64,000 nucleotides of DNA from Streptomyces sp. HNM0575 (GTDB lineage: Bacteria; Actinomycetota; Actinomycetes; Streptomycetales; Streptomycetaceae). The position numbers and the translations under genes were made by a program. The notes below the pieces were generated by a model, which saw only the letters and a list, made by a program, of their open reading frames with translations, ran no database searches and had not been told where the DNA came from. Position 1 is the stretch's first letter, and every line of letters starts with the position of its first letter. Shown here one piece after another: positions 1 through 8,905 of this stretch. The stretch is from NCBI RefSeq assembly GCF_012726265.1, contig NZ_JAASAG010000012.1:1-64000 (forward strand). Reading direction: 5' to 3'.

Positions 1-201
1 TGTCAGTGCCTCCGGAACCGGTGACACCACCCCCCAGGCCATGCACTCGACAGGGGGACTCAGTCATGCCAGCTCCAGAGACCGGGAGCCCCGTTGCAGG
101 GCCACGAAAAAGGTAATGGGGGCGGCGGAGTCAGGGGCCGGGCAGTCACAGCACCGAGGAGCCGAGGGGCCGGGCCGCCGAGGAGTCGGGGCGCAGGTCC
201 C
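1..201. other. Window edge, no gene called
   Basis: The open frames here lack a convincing ribosome-binding site or recognisable product. The stretch is probably the 3' flank of the secreted protease gene, which ends at 202 on the minus strand. Confidence 0.4.
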
Positions 202-1044
202 TCAACGCCCGTGCTCGGCCCCGAACTTCTTCAGCAGGGCCTTCGCCGACTTCGGATACGGCCGCCCCAGCAGCTCGTCGTCGGAACCCACCGACGTCAC
301 CGCCACCAGCGTCCCCGAACCCCGCTTCCTGTCGATGCCGCGCAGCCACGGACCGCCGCTCACGCCCTGTGTCAGCCGGCACGGCCGCAGCGACAGCGCG
401 CCCACGTTGGCGGCCGGGATCTCGCCGCGCTCGTAGAGGTGGGCCTTCCCGGCGCAGTAGTCCAGCGTCTCGCCGTCGTACGGGGACGAGGCGGGGTAGC
501 CCAGCGTCGCCGTGCGCCCGCCGCGCACCGGCTCGGTCCGCAGCTTGTTCGCCCCGTACACGTCCTGGATCGTCCGGCCCCCGCGCTTCTCCATCCGCAG
601 GAACGCCCAGTCGTACGGAAGCACCGACTCCAGGCTCTTGTCCGTGTCCCAGCCGGGCGCGGTACGCCACGACGTGACCTTCCAGCCGTGCGCGAGCACG
701 GTCTTCGGGCCCTCCCCCTTGCCGCGGGTGCTGGCGCCCTTCCCCTCGTACGCGGGCTGGAAGTACATCGCCTCGGGCTCGCGCGGACGCTCCGGGCTGG
801 CGATGCAGTGCGCCGCTGTGGCGACCACGCTGCCGCTGGGCGAGTCGACGATCGCGGCCGAGCACGACTCCGCCTGCCGGCCCGGCAGTTTGGCGACGAG
901 CTTGCCGACGGTCCTGACCGTCCCCTGCGGCCATGGGCCGCCCTTCGAGGCGGGCGGATAGGGCGCGGGCGCGCTCGCGCCCATGAGCGCCAGCGCGGTG
1001 GTGCAGGTCACGAGAGCGGCGAGCGCCGCACGAGTCGACGTCAT
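202..1044 (-). CDS. Secreted trypsin-like serine protease (S1 family)
   Basis: This encodes a 280-residue secreted serine endopeptidase. I chose the ATG at 1042-1044 because it opens a typical signal peptide (about residues 1-26, basic start then a Leu/Ala-rich core); the longer open frame upstream has no signal peptide in front. The catalytic triad is readable: His79 in TAAHC, Asp145 in YDWAFL and Ser229 in GVSGGPW. Length and motif spacing fit small actinobacterial trypsin-like proteases. It would act outside the cell on unknown substrates. It stands alone, facing the end of the heat-shock operon in the same orientation, with a repeat-containing gap between. Substrate specificity cannot be read from the sequence. 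Confidence 0.85.
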   Translation of the reverse strand: MTSTRAALAALVTCTTALALMGASAPAPYPPASKGGPWPQGTVRTVGKLVAKLPGRQAESCSAAIVDSPSGSVVATAAHCIASPERPREPEAMYFQPAYEGKGASTRGKGEGPKTVLAHGWKVTSWRTAPGWDTDKSLESVLPYDWAFLRMEKRGGRTIQDVYGANKLRTEPVRGGRTATLGYPASSPYDGETLDYCAGKAHLYERGEIPAANVGALSLRPCRLTQGVSGGPWLRGIDRKRGSGTLVAVTSVGSDDELLGRPYPKSAKALLKKFGAEHGR

Positions 1045-1197
1045 GCACCCACGCTCGTCGGCCGCCGTCCCCGGGGCCAACCGCAGACACCTGATCGGGT
1101 TAACGAGGGCAATTCCCGGCACAGGGCGGCGATTCCGAGCACGGCACGCGCCGTGAGCCTGGGCTTGATGTGCTCCGCGCGCGGACCCGCCGACCGG

Positions 1198-1246
1198 GAG
1201 CCCGGTTCCCGGAGCCAAGAGCCCGGAGCCAAGAGCCAAGAGCCCG
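1198..1246. repeat. Heptanucleotide tandem repeat, 7 units
   Basis: Seven consecutive 7-bp units alternate between GAGCCCG and GAGCCAA, with one diverged unit (GTTCCCG). They lie in the gap between the protease gene and the end of the dnaK operon. The array resembles other 7-bp arrays in this window. Confidence 0.8.
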
Positions 1247-1254
1247 GGCAGCAG

Positions 1255-1290
1255 CAGGCCCCCGGAGGACCGCTGCCCGCCGGGGGCCTG
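1255..1290 (-). terminator. Hairpin after hspR, likely operon terminator
   Basis: An 11-bp perfect stem (CAGGCCCCCGG at 1255-1265 against CCGGGGGCCTG at 1280-1290) with a 14-nt loop lies about 30 nt past the hspR stop. No T-run follows, which is usual for high-GC actinomycetes. Confidence 0.6.
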
Positions 1291-1321
1291 GAGTGCGCGC
1301 GGGTCGCCGTGCTCGCCGTCG

Positions 1322-1777
1322 TCAGTCGCGGCGCTTCTTGGGGCGCCAGACCACCAGTGCGCCGGACTGGGGGTGGACGTCCTCGTACGGGACCAGGTCG
1401 CGGCGGTAGGAGGCGTGGACCTGGGCCTCGCGCTGCTGCATGGCCGCCGCCGCGCCCTCGACCGCCTGCTGGAGCTCCACGACGCGGGCCTTGAGTGCGG
1501 TGACCTGGTTCTCCAGCTCGATGATGCGCTTGATGCCCGCGAGGTTGATCCCCTCGTCCTGGCTCAACTCCTGCACCTGACGCAGGAGTTCGATGTCGCG
1601 CGCCGAGTAGCGCCGGCCGCGCCCGGCCGCGCGGTCGGGAGAGACCAGGCCGAGGCGGTCGTACTGGCGCAACGTCTGCGGGTGCAGACCCGAGAGCTGA
1701 GCGGCGACCGAGATGACGTAGACGGGAGAGTCGTCGGTCAGCTGGTAGGGATTGCGTCGTCCGCCTCGGCCGTTCAC
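1322..1777 (-). CDS. hspR: HspR, MerR-family heat-shock repressor
   Basis: This 151-residue MerR-type repressor is the autoregulator of the DnaK operon. Residues about 18-86 form the winged HTH (SVAAQLSGLHPQTLRQYDRL, then the RRYSARDIELL wing). A coiled-coil dimerisation helix follows (ELENQVTALKARVVELQQAV, about 88-107), then a basic C-terminal tail. It starts at GTG (1775-1777), one base beyond the dnaJ stop, so the two genes are essentially contiguous and probably translationally coupled. HspR is known to bind HAIR sites with DnaK as co-repressor; two HAIR-like sites lie in front of dnaK at 5679 and 5731. Last gene of the operon. Confidence 0.95.
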   Translation of the reverse strand: MNGRGGRRNPYQLTDDSPVYVISVAAQLSGLHPQTLRQYDRLGLVSPDRAAGRGRRYSARDIELLRQVQELSQDEGINLAGIKRIIELENQVTALKARVVELQQAVEGAAAAMQQREAQVHASYRRDLVPYEDVHPQSGALVVWRPKKRRD

Positions 1778-1778
1778 C

Positions 1779-2975
1779 TCAGTCTCCCTTCGCGGCCTTG
1801 AACAGGGCCGCCCGCGGGTCCTCCGCGGCCGTCGCGTCGCGGTAGGACTCCAGGATGCCCTTCGCCTTCTCGCTCAAATCCTTCGGAACCGATACGTCGA
1901 TGGTGACCAGCAGATCGCCCTTCGTACCGTCCTTGCGTACGGCGCCCTTGCCGCGGGCCCGCATCGTACGGCCGCTGGGCGTGCCCGGAGGCAGTTTGAG
2001 CGTGACGGGCGGCCCGCCGAGGGTGGGCACCTTGATCTCGCCGCCGAGCGCCGCCTCCGGGTAGGTGACGGGCACGGTCACCGTCAGGTTGTCCCCGCGG
2101 CGGCCGAAGACCGGGTGCCGGTCGACGTGCACGACGACATACAGGTCGCCGTTGGGTCCGCCGCGCTCGCCCGGGGCGCCCTTGCCCCGCAGCCTGATGC
2201 GCTGCGCGTCGCTGACGCCCGCGGGGATGCGGACCTGCATGGTGCGCGAACTCGTCGCCCTGCCCGACCCCTTGCACGTCTCGCACGGGTCCTGGGCGAT
2301 GAGACCGCGGCCCTTGCAGTCGACGCAGGGATCGGTGAGGGAGAAGCCGCCCCCGCCGCCGCGCGAGACCTGGCCGGTGCCGACGCAGGTGGGGCACACA
2401 CGCGGCGTGCCGTTCTTGTCGCCGGTGCCGGCGCACGCCTTGCACGCCGCCGAGGAGGACATCCGCAGCGGGACCGTGGCCCCGTCCACCGCCTCGGTGA
2501 AGCTGAGCGTCACCTCGGACTCGATGTCCTGGCCGCGGCGGGGCTGCGTACGCGTACCGGCGCCGCCGCGGTTGAACAGCCCGCCGAACACGTCGCCGAG
2601 ACCGCCGCCGAAGCCGCCCGCACCGCCCGGACCGCCGGTGCCTCCGGGCTGACCGCCCCCGAAGAGGTCGCTCAGATCGAAGTTGAAGCCGCCCGGCCCG
2701 CCTGGGCCACCGGGACCGCCGGTCCTGATGCCGCCGTTGCCGAACAGGGCGCGCGCCTCGTCGTACTCCTTGCGGCGCTTGGCGTCACCGAGCACGTCGT
2801 ACGCCTCGGAGGCGTCCTTGAAGCGCTCCTCGGCCTTGGCGTCGCCCCTGTTGGCGTCGGGGTGGTTCTCCCTGGCGAGCTTGCGGTACGCCTTCTTGAT
2901 CTCGGCCTCGGTGGCGTCCTTGGGGACGCCGAGGACCTTGTAATAGTCCTTCTCGATGAAGTCCTTGGTACTCAT
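1779..2975 (-). CDS. dnaJ: DnaJ co-chaperone
   Basis: This 398-residue type I DnaJ stimulates DnaK ATPase activity and delivers unfolded clients in the cytosol. The J domain spans about residues 8-75 with HPD at 38-40. A Gly/Phe-rich linker with GGPGGPGG runs follows (about 85-150). The four CxxCxGxG zinc motifs are all present (CKACAGTG, CPTCVGTG, CVDCKGRG, CETCKGSG), then the two beta-rich C-terminal client-binding domains. It sits third in dnaK-grpE-dnaJ-hspR, 84 nt after grpE and directly before hspR. An operon-linked copy of this kind is usually the heat-inducible one in Streptomyces. Confidence 0.97.
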   Translation of the reverse strand: MSTKDFIEKDYYKVLGVPKDATEAEIKKAYRKLARENHPDANRGDAKAEERFKDASEAYDVLGDAKRRKEYDEARALFGNGGIRTGGPGGPGGPGGFNFDLSDLFGGGQPGGTGGPGGAGGFGGGLGDVFGGLFNRGGAGTRTQPRRGQDIESEVTLSFTEAVDGATVPLRMSSSAACKACAGTGDKNGTPRVCPTCVGTGQVSRGGGGGFSLTDPCVDCKGRGLIAQDPCETCKGSGRATSSRTMQVRIPAGVSDAQRIRLRGKGAPGERGGPNGDLYVVVHVDRHPVFGRRGDNLTVTVPVTYPEAALGGEIKVPTLGGPPVTLKLPPGTPSGRTMRARGKGAVRKDGTKGDLLVTIDVSVPKDLSEKAKGILESYRDATAAEDPRAALFKAAKGD

Positions 2976-3059
2976 CCGCGGCGTCCCTCCTCCCCGGTGC
3001 CGTGTCCGCTTGCGGTGCCGTGGCCGGCCAGGCCGGTGCGCCCGGCGCGGCCCGTGTGG

Positions 3060-3782
3060 TCAGCCCTGGTCGGGGCCACCGTTCTCCTCTTCGTCGGCGG
3101 ACTCCTCGCCTGCCGCGCCCTGTGCCCCCGGCTGCGGCTCGGCGACGCCGACCCGGGCGGGCCGGATCGTCCGTTCGCCGATTCGGTACCCGGGCTGAAG
3201 GATCTGCACGCACGTCGTCTCCGTGACGTCGGGCGAGTACGAGTGCATCAGCGCCTCGTGCACGGTCGGGTCGAAGGGCTCGCCCTCCTTGCCGAACTGC
3301 ATCAGACCCATCTTGGCCGCGACCATCTCCAGCGACTCGGCCACCGACTTGAAGCCGCCGACGAGTTCGCCGTGGTCACGGGCCCGCCCGATGTCGTCGA
3401 GTACCGGCAGCAGCTCCGTCAGCAGGTTCGCGACGGCCACTTCCTTCACGGACGCGCGGTCCCGCTCGACCCTGCGGCGGTAGTTCTGGAACTCCGCCTG
3501 AAGCCGCTGGAGATCCTGTGTCCGTTCGTGCAGCGCCGTACGGGTCTGGTCCAGCTGAGCCGTGAGCGCCGCCTCCTGCGCGTTCTGACCCGCGCCCTGG
3601 GACTGCGCCGGGCCGGGCCGGCCTTCCTGCTCGTTCTCGGTCACGTCCCCGGCCGGCTCCGCCGGACCCCCCGCCTCGTCGGCGGGAGCGGGTCCGGCGG
3701 CCTGCGCCGCAGCGTCATCGGGCTGTACGGCGTCGGCGGGGACATCGGGCTTCTGCTCGAAACCCGGAGTCTCCTCCGTCAC
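3060..3782 (-). CDS. grpE: GrpE nucleotide exchange factor
   Basis: GrpE (240 residues) releases ADP from DnaK. The first ~85 residues are an acidic, Ala/Pro/Gln-rich disordered arm. The long dimerisation helix follows (LTAQLDQTRTALHERTQDLQ), then the core with NYRRRVERD and LLPVLDDIGRA. The beta-wing domain ends with VQILQPGYRIGERTIRPARV. The C-terminus has another low-complexity acidic tail. The start is GTG at 3780-3782, overlapping the dnaK stop in a 4-nt GTGA junction, so translation is coupled to dnaK. Confidence 0.97.
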   Translation of the reverse strand: MTEETPGFEQKPDVPADAVQPDDAAAQAAGPAPADEAGGPAEPAGDVTENEQEGRPGPAQSQGAGQNAQEAALTAQLDQTRTALHERTQDLQRLQAEFQNYRRRVERDRASVKEVAVANLLTELLPVLDDIGRARDHGELVGGFKSVAESLEMVAAKMGLMQFGKEGEPFDPTVHEALMHSYSPDVTETTCVQILQPGYRIGERTIRPARVGVAEPQPGAQGAAGEESADEEENGGPDQG

Positions 3783-5656
3783 GCGGCACCATCCTTCGGC
3801 TTCTGCTCGTCGTCCACGATCTCGGCGTCGACGACGTCCTCGTCACCCTCGGCCTTGCCCTCACCGGCGCCCGCGGCACCCTCGGCGCCGGCCTGCGCAC
3901 CGCCGGCCTCGCCCTGGGCCGCCTGCGCGTCGGCGTACATGGCCTGGCCGAGCTTCTGGCTCGTCGCCGCGACCTGCTCGCTGGCCTCGCGGATGGCCGC
4001 GGTGTCCTCGCCCTTCAGCTTCTCCTTAAGGTCCTCCAGGGCGGTCTCGACCTCGGTCTTGATCTCGCCCGGGACCTTCTCCTCGTTGTCCTTGAGGAAC
4101 TTCTCGGTCGTGTAGACGAGCTGCTCCGCCTGGTTGCGCGTCTCCGCGGACTCGCGGCGCTTCGCGTCCTCGTCCGCGTACTGCTCGGCGTCGCGCATCA
4201 TGCGCTCGATGTCTTCCTTCGGGAGCGCAGAGCCGCCGGTGACGGTCATCCGCTGCTCCTTGCCCGTACCGAGGTCCTTCGCGGAGACGTGCATGATGCC
4301 GTTCGCGTCGATGTCGAAGGTGACCTCGATCTGCGGCACGTTGCGCGGCGCCGGGGGCAGACCCGTCAGCTCGAACATGCCGAGCTTCTTGTTGTACGCC
4401 GCGATCTCCCGCTCGCCCTGGAAGACCTGGATCTGCACCGACGGCTGGTTGTCCTCGGCCGTGGTGAAGGTCTCCGAACGCTTCGTCGGAATCGTGGTGT
4501 TGCGCTCGATGAGCTTGGTCATGATGCCGCCCTTGGTCTCGATGCCGAGGGACAGCGGGGTGACGTCCAGCAGCAGGACGTCCTTGACCTCGCCCTTGAG
4601 CACGCCGGCCTGGAGGCTGGCGCCGATGGCGACGACCTCGTCCGGGTTGACGCCCTTGTTGGCGTCCTTGCCGGCGGTCAGGTCCTTGACCAGGTCGGCG
4701 ACGGCGGGCATACGCGTGGAACCGCCGACCAGCACCACGTGGTCGATCTCGGACAGCTGGATGCCGGCGTCCTTGATCACGTTGTGGAACGGGGTCTTGC
4801 ACCGCTCCAGCAGGTCCTCGGTCAGCTGCTGGAACTGGCTGCGCGTCAGCTTCTCGTCCAGGTGCAGCGGGCCCTCGGCGGACGCCGTGATGTAGGGCAG
4901 GTTGATCGTGGTCTCGGTGGAGCTGGACAGCTCGATCTTCGCCTTCTCCGCGGCCTCGCGGAGGCGCTGGAGAGCCATCTTGTCCTTGGCCAGGTCCACG
5001 CCGTGCCCGGCCTGGAACTGCTTGACCAGGTAGTCGACGATGCGCTGGTCCCAGTCGTCACCACCGAGGTGGTTGTCGCCGTTGGTGGCCTTCACCTCGA
5101 CGACGCCGTCGCCGATCTCCAGCAGCGAGACGTCGAAGGTGCCGCCACCGAGGTCGAAGACCAGGATCGTCTGGTCTTCCTTCTCCATGCCGTAGGCGAG
5201 CGCGGCGGCCGTCGGCTCGTTGACGATGCGCAGCACGTTGAGGCCCGCGATCTCACCGGCCTCCTTGGTGGACTGACGCTCGGCGTCGTTGAAGTACGCC
5301 GGGACGGTCACGACGGCGTCCTCGACCTTCTCGCCGAGGTAGGACTCCGCGTCCCGCTTCAGCTTCTGAAGGATGAAGGCGCTCATCTGCTGCGGGTTGA
5401 AGTCCTTGCCGTCCAGGTTGATCTTCCAGTCGGTGCCCATATGACGCTTGACCGACCGGACCGTCCTGTCGACGTTGGTGACGGCCTGCCGCTTGGCCAC
5501 CTCGCCGACGAGCACCTCGCCGTTCTTCGCGAAGGCCACCACGGACGGCGTGGTCCTGGCGCCCTCGGCGTTGGTGATGACGGTGGACTCACCGCCTTCG
5601 AGAACACTGACGACGGAGTTCGTCGTGCCCAGGTCGATGCCGACCGCACGTGCCAT
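3779..5656 (-). CDS. dnaK: DnaK (Hsp70) chaperone
   Basis: This is a 625-residue Hsp70 ATPase, first gene of the heat-shock operon. The start is the ATG at 5654-5656, giving MARAVGIDLGTTNSVV and preceded by GGAGGAAA; the longer frame upstream runs through the promoter and is rejected. The ATPase domain holds the phosphate-1 GIDLGTTNS motif, VFDLGGGTFDVS and VLVGGSTRMP. The substrate-binding domain begins after the DVTPLSLGIE linker region, followed by the helical lid and a Gly/Ala/Glu-rich tail ending in DVVDAEIVDD. Expression is expected to be HspR-controlled through the two HAIR-like palindromes just upstream. Confidence 0.98.
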   Translation of the reverse strand: MARAVGIDLGTTNSVVSVLEGGESTVITNAEGARTTPSVVAFAKNGEVLVGEVAKRQAVTNVDRTVRSVKRHMGTDWKINLDGKDFNPQQMSAFILQKLKRDAESYLGEKVEDAVVTVPAYFNDAERQSTKEAGEIAGLNVLRIVNEPTAAALAYGMEKEDQTILVFDLGGGTFDVSLLEIGDGVVEVKATNGDNHLGGDDWDQRIVDYLVKQFQAGHGVDLAKDKMALQRLREAAEKAKIELSSSTETTINLPYITASAEGPLHLDEKLTRSQFQQLTEDLLERCKTPFHNVIKDAGIQLSEIDHVVLVGGSTRMPAVADLVKDLTAGKDANKGVNPDEVVAIGASLQAGVLKGEVKDVLLLDVTPLSLGIETKGGIMTKLIERNTTIPTKRSETFTTAEDNQPSVQIQVFQGEREIAAYNKKLGMFELTGLPPAPRNVPQIEVTFDIDANGIMHVSAKDLGTGKEQRMTVTGGSALPKEDIERMMRDAEQYADEDAKRRESAETRNQAEQLVYTTEKFLKDNEEKVPGEIKTEVETALEDLKEKLKGEDTAAIREASEQVAATSQKLGQAMYADAQAAQGEAGGAQAGAEGAAGAGEGKAEGDEDVVDAEIVDDEQKPKDGAA

Positions 5657-5678
5657 TTCGGTTTCCTCCAGCTGATGT

Positions 5679-5699
5679 CTTGAGTGAAGCTGGCTCAAG
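5679..5699 (-). promoter_or_regulatory. HAIR operator 1 (HspR box) of dnaK
   Basis: CTTGAGT and GCTCAAG arms are separated by 7 nt. This matches the published HspR box (CTTGAGT-N7-ACTCAAG) at 13 of 14 arm positions. It begins about 22 nt upstream of the dnaK ATG. Confidence 0.85.
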
Positions 5700-5730
5700 A
5701 GTGCCTGGCCGATCCGAGAACGTCAAACGA

Positions 5731-5751
5731 CATGAGTCGGATCCGCTCAAG
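5731..5751 (-). promoter_or_regulatory. HAIR operator 2 (HspR box) of dnaK
   Basis: On the minus strand this reads CTTGAGC-N7-ACTCATG, a second HspR-type box with two arm mismatches. It is 31 nt upstream of the first. The TTGAGC within it could also serve as the -35 element, so repressor binding would block RNA polymerase. Confidence 0.75.
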
Positions 5752-5974
5752 TCTTATGCCGTGTCCATGCGCACCCGTCGCTGACCAGGGACGGAGCAGG
5801 CGCATGCGACAGCACAGCCGGCGCGCGGCCTCCGCGGGGCGCCCCGCGACGCAGATCACCGCGCGCCCGGGTACCAGCGGGCCCCGCGGAGTGGGTAGTC
5901 TCGTACGGATCCGAAAAGTTACCGCTTAGTAAGCCCCGATCAGGTCTCTGCCCAAGGCCGCCCGAGGAGCCCCC

Positions 5975-8275
5975 ATGCAACTCGCCGCGATCGTCGTTTC
6001 GCTGGTGCTGGCCGCGGTCGGCATCGCGCTGTTCGCACGCGCCATCGCGCAGATCTACCGCTTCGTCAGGCTGGGCCAGCCGGTGCCGGCCGGTACACGC
6101 AGCGATGATCCGGGGGCACGCACGCTGACCGTGGCGCGGGAGTTCTTCGGTCACACCCGGATGAACCGGTGGGGCGTCATCGGCTTCGCGCACTGGTTCG
6201 TCGCCGTCGGCTTCTTCGCGCTCGTACTGACCCTGGTGCACGCGATGGGGCAGCTCTTCCGGGCCGACTGGACGCTGCCGCTGATCGGCACGTGGGCGCC
6301 GTATGAGATCTTCACGGAGTTCATCGGGCTGATGACGACGCTGGGCATCGCCACGCTCATCGTGATCCGGCTGCTGAGCCTGCCCTCGCGCGCGGGCCGC
6401 AAGTCCCGCTTCGCCGGATCCAAGGCGGGCCAGGCGTACTTCGTGGAGTACGTGATCCTCACCATCGGCGTCGCGATTCTGGTGCTGCGCGGGCTGGAGG
6501 GCGCCCTGCACGGCGTGCACGGCTACGAGGCGTCGTACTTCGTGTCGTATCCGCTCGTGGTGGCCTTCAAGGGGCTGAGCGCGGGCGCGCTGCAGAACCT
6601 GACGTACCTCGTCGCCACCATCAAGATCGGCACCTCTTTCGTGTGGATGATCGTCGTCGGGCTCAACACCAACATGGGTGTGGCCTGGCACCGCTTCCTC
6701 GCCTTCCCCAACATCTGGTTCAAGCGCAACGCCGAAGGCGCCACCGCGCTGGGCGAGTTGAAGCCGATGGTCTCCGGAGGCAAGGAGATCGACTTCGAGA
6801 CGGCCCTCGACGAGGACAACGAGGAGGAGGTCCGCTTCGGCGCCTCCCAGGTCGAGGACTTCTCCTGGAAGGGCATCCTCGACTTCTCCACCTGCACCGA
6901 ATGCGGCCGCTGCCAGTCGCAGTGCCCCGCCTGGAACACCGGCAAGCCCCTCTCGCCGAAACTTTTGATCATGTCGCTGCGCGACCACGCGCACGCCAAG
7001 GCCCCCTACCTGCTCGCCGGCGGCGGCAAGACGATGGAGGGCGAGGAGAAGGCGAGTGAGGCCCAGCTGAAGGACGTACCGCAGGCGGCGCTCGAGGAGG
7101 CCGAACGCCCCCTGATCGGCACCGCCGAGGAGGGCGGCGTCATCGACCCGGACGTGCTGTGGTCGTGCACCACGTGCGGCGCGTGCGTCGAGCAGTGCCC
7201 CGTCGACATCGAGCACGTCGACCACATCGTCGACATGCGCCGCTACCAGGTGATGATCGAGTCCGCGTTCCCGAGCGAGGCCGGGACGATGCTGAAGAAC
7301 CTGGAGAAGAAGGGCAACCCCTGGGGCCTGGCCAAGAAGCAGCGCCTGGAGTGGACGAAGGAGCTCGCGGCCGAGACCGGCTTCGAGGTGCCCGTCGTCG
7401 GCAAGAGTGTCGAGGACCTCACCGAGGTCGAGTACCTCTACTGGGTCGGCTGCGCCGGCTCCCTGGAGGACCGGGCGAAGAAGACCACCAAGGCCTTCGC
7501 CGAGCTGCTGCACATCGCCGGCGTCAACTTCGCGATCATGGGCGGCGACGAGAAGTGCACCGGCGACTCGCCCCGCCGCCTGGGCAACGAGTTCCTCTTC
7601 CAGCAGCTCGGCGAGGAGAACGTCGCCACGCTCAACGCCGCCTTCGGCGAAGATGACGAGGACGAGTCGACGAAGAAGCCCGCGTCGAAGAAGAAGATCG
7701 TCGCGACCTGCCCGCACTGCTTCAACACCCTCGCCAACGAGTACCCGCAGCTGGGCGGACACTACGAGGTCATCCACCACACCCAGCTGCTGCAACACCT
7801 CGTCGACGAGGGCAAGTTGGTGCCCGTCACACCGGTCGAGGGCCTGATCACCTACCACGACCCGTGCTACCTGGGACGGCACAACAAGGTCTACACACCC
7901 CCGCGCGAGATCATCGGCAAGGTGCCCGGCCTGCGCAACGAGGAGATGCACCGGCACAAGGAACGCGGCTTCTGCTGCGGCGCCGGCGGCGCCCGCATGT
8001 GGATGGAAGAGCGCATCGGCAAGCGCATCAACAACGAACGCGTCGACGAGGCCCTCTCCCTCAACCCCGACATCGTCTCCACCGCCTGCCCCTTCTGCCT
8101 CGTCATGCTCACCGACTCCGTCAACGGCAAGAAGAACGACCAGCAGGCGAAGGAAGACCTCCGCGTCGTCGACGTCGCACAACTCCTGCTCGACTCCGTA
8201 CGGACGCCCCGTGACGAAGGCCCCTCGGACGAGTCGGAGACGGAGGCGAGCCCGGAGCCCGAGCCGGCGAAGTAA
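5975..8275 (+). CDS. Membrane-anchored Fe-S oxidoreductase (heterodisulfide reductase-like)
   Basis: This encodes a 766-residue fused redox protein. Residues 1-235 hold several hydrophobic helices, similar in layout to a nitrate-reductase gamma/cytochrome b-type anchor. A two-cluster ferredoxin domain follows, with CTECGRCQSQCP from residue 307 and CTTCGACVEQCP from residue 398. The C-terminal half carries two CCG-type (HdrB/GlpC-like) segments, including HDPCYLGRHN and GFCCGAGGARMWMEER. Known relatives pass electrons between the quinone pool or flavoproteins and thiol or unknown acceptors; the partner here is unknown. It starts at ATG 5975 behind AGGAG and is divergent from dnaK. The C-terminus is a Glu/Pro-rich tail. 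Confidence 0.85.
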   Translation: MQLAAIVVSLVLAAVGIALFARAIAQIYRFVRLGQPVPAGTRSDDPGARTLTVAREFFGHTRMNRWGVIGFAHWFVAVGFFALVLTLVHAMGQLFRADWTLPLIGTWAPYEIFTEFIGLMTTLGIATLIVIRLLSLPSRAGRKSRFAGSKAGQAYFVEYVILTIGVAILVLRGLEGALHGVHGYEASYFVSYPLVVAFKGLSAGALQNLTYLVATIKIGTSFVWMIVVGLNTNMGVAWHRFLAFPNIWFKRNAEGATALGELKPMVSGGKEIDFETALDEDNEEEVRFGASQVEDFSWKGILDFSTCTECGRCQSQCPAWNTGKPLSPKLLIMSLRDHAHAKAPYLLAGGGKTMEGEEKASEAQLKDVPQAALEEAERPLIGTAEEGGVIDPDVLWSCTTCGACVEQCPVDIEHVDHIVDMRRYQVMIESAFPSEAGTMLKNLEKKGNPWGLAKKQRLEWTKELAAETGFEVPVVGKSVEDLTEVEYLYWVGCAGSLEDRAKKTTKAFAELLHIAGVNFAIMGGDEKCTGDSPRRLGNEFLFQQLGEENVATLNAAFGEDDEDESTKKPASKKKIVATCPHCFNTLANEYPQLGGHYEVIHHTQLLQHLVDEGKLVPVTPVEGLITYHDPCYLGRHNKVYTPPREIIGKVPGLRNEEMHRHKERGFCCGAGGARMWMEERIGKRINNERVDEALSLNPDIVSTACPFCLVMLTDSVNGKKNDQQAKEDLRVVDVAQLLLDSVRTPRDEGPSDESETEASPEPEPAK

Positions 8276-8327
8276 GGGTCGGGGTCCGGCCGGCCGGCCG
8301 ACGGGGCGGAACGCACAGACGGGTGTG

Positions 8328-8373
8328 AACGAGCGGGGCCTGTCGTCCTACGGGACGGCGGGCCCCGCTCGTT
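8328..8373 (+). terminator. Strong terminator after Fe-S oxidoreductase
   Basis: A 13-bp perfect stem (AACGAGCGGGGCC at 8328-8340 against GGCCCCGCTCGTT at 8361-8373) has a 20-nt loop and is followed by TGTC. Confidence 0.8.
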
Positions 8374-8385
8374 TGTCTCCGCCGT

Positions 8386-8443
8386 GTATACCGCGGGCAT
8401 ACGGCACGCACTCGACATGGCGAGCCGTATGCGCGCGGTATAC
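8386..8443. repeat. 20-bp inverted repeat ending in GTATAC
   Basis: The left arm (8386-8405) begins GTATACCGCG and the right arm (8424-8443) ends CGCGGTATAC. The arms match at 19 of 20 positions, with an 18-nt spacer. It lies immediately past a terminator, so it is not needed to end transcription of the oxidoreductase gene. Confidence 0.8.
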
Positions 8444-8905
8444 GACTCGTCGACAGTCAGGTTGCGACTGCATTGCACCGCGATTGCGCTATGCATCACG
8501 CTCCTATGCGGCAACCTCCGTTCGGAATCAGTCACTTAGCGTTCTTCACACGTCAATCCCCTTCGGGGGATACCCAACCGGCACCCGGCGCCTTAGCCTC
8601 GCTGACCAGCGGCAGCAGAAGCGCACCGAGCCGAGGAGGGAGGCGGCCCTGTTGCTGGACGGCGGCGACGTGGTGGCGGAGAGACCTCCGGTCTCCCGGG
8701 TCACCCCTGTCTCACCGCCCGGGGCGAGACGGGACGCGCTGCCCGGCTCCGGCCGTACGCTGCTCGCGGAAGCCCGGCGCTTAGGCCGCTGCACCCACAG
8801 CAGTTCGCCCGATACCGTGCGGGGCACAAGCGACCGGGCCCGCACGCCGTACAGGCAAGGGGAGGACCCGGTCCGTACGCCGACCACCGTCGAGGAGATG
8901 GGCGC

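Larger units (their letters stand above)
8276..8905. other. 630-bp intergenic region with terminator and inverted repeat
   Basis: No gene is supported here. The region holds the terminator at 8328-8373, the near-perfect 20-bp inverted repeat at 8386-8443, and a final AGGAGATG ribosome-binding site for the HATPase gene at 8906. Confidence 0.5.

Noticed and set aside
4289..5683. 464-aa plus-strand ORF opposite dnaK
   Set aside because: Antisense shadow; Leu/Val/Asp-biased composition, no motif.
5747..8182. 811-aa minus-strand ORF opposite the Fe-S oxidoreductase
   Set aside because: Long open frames opposite genes are expected at this GC content. The protein is low complexity, without family motifs.
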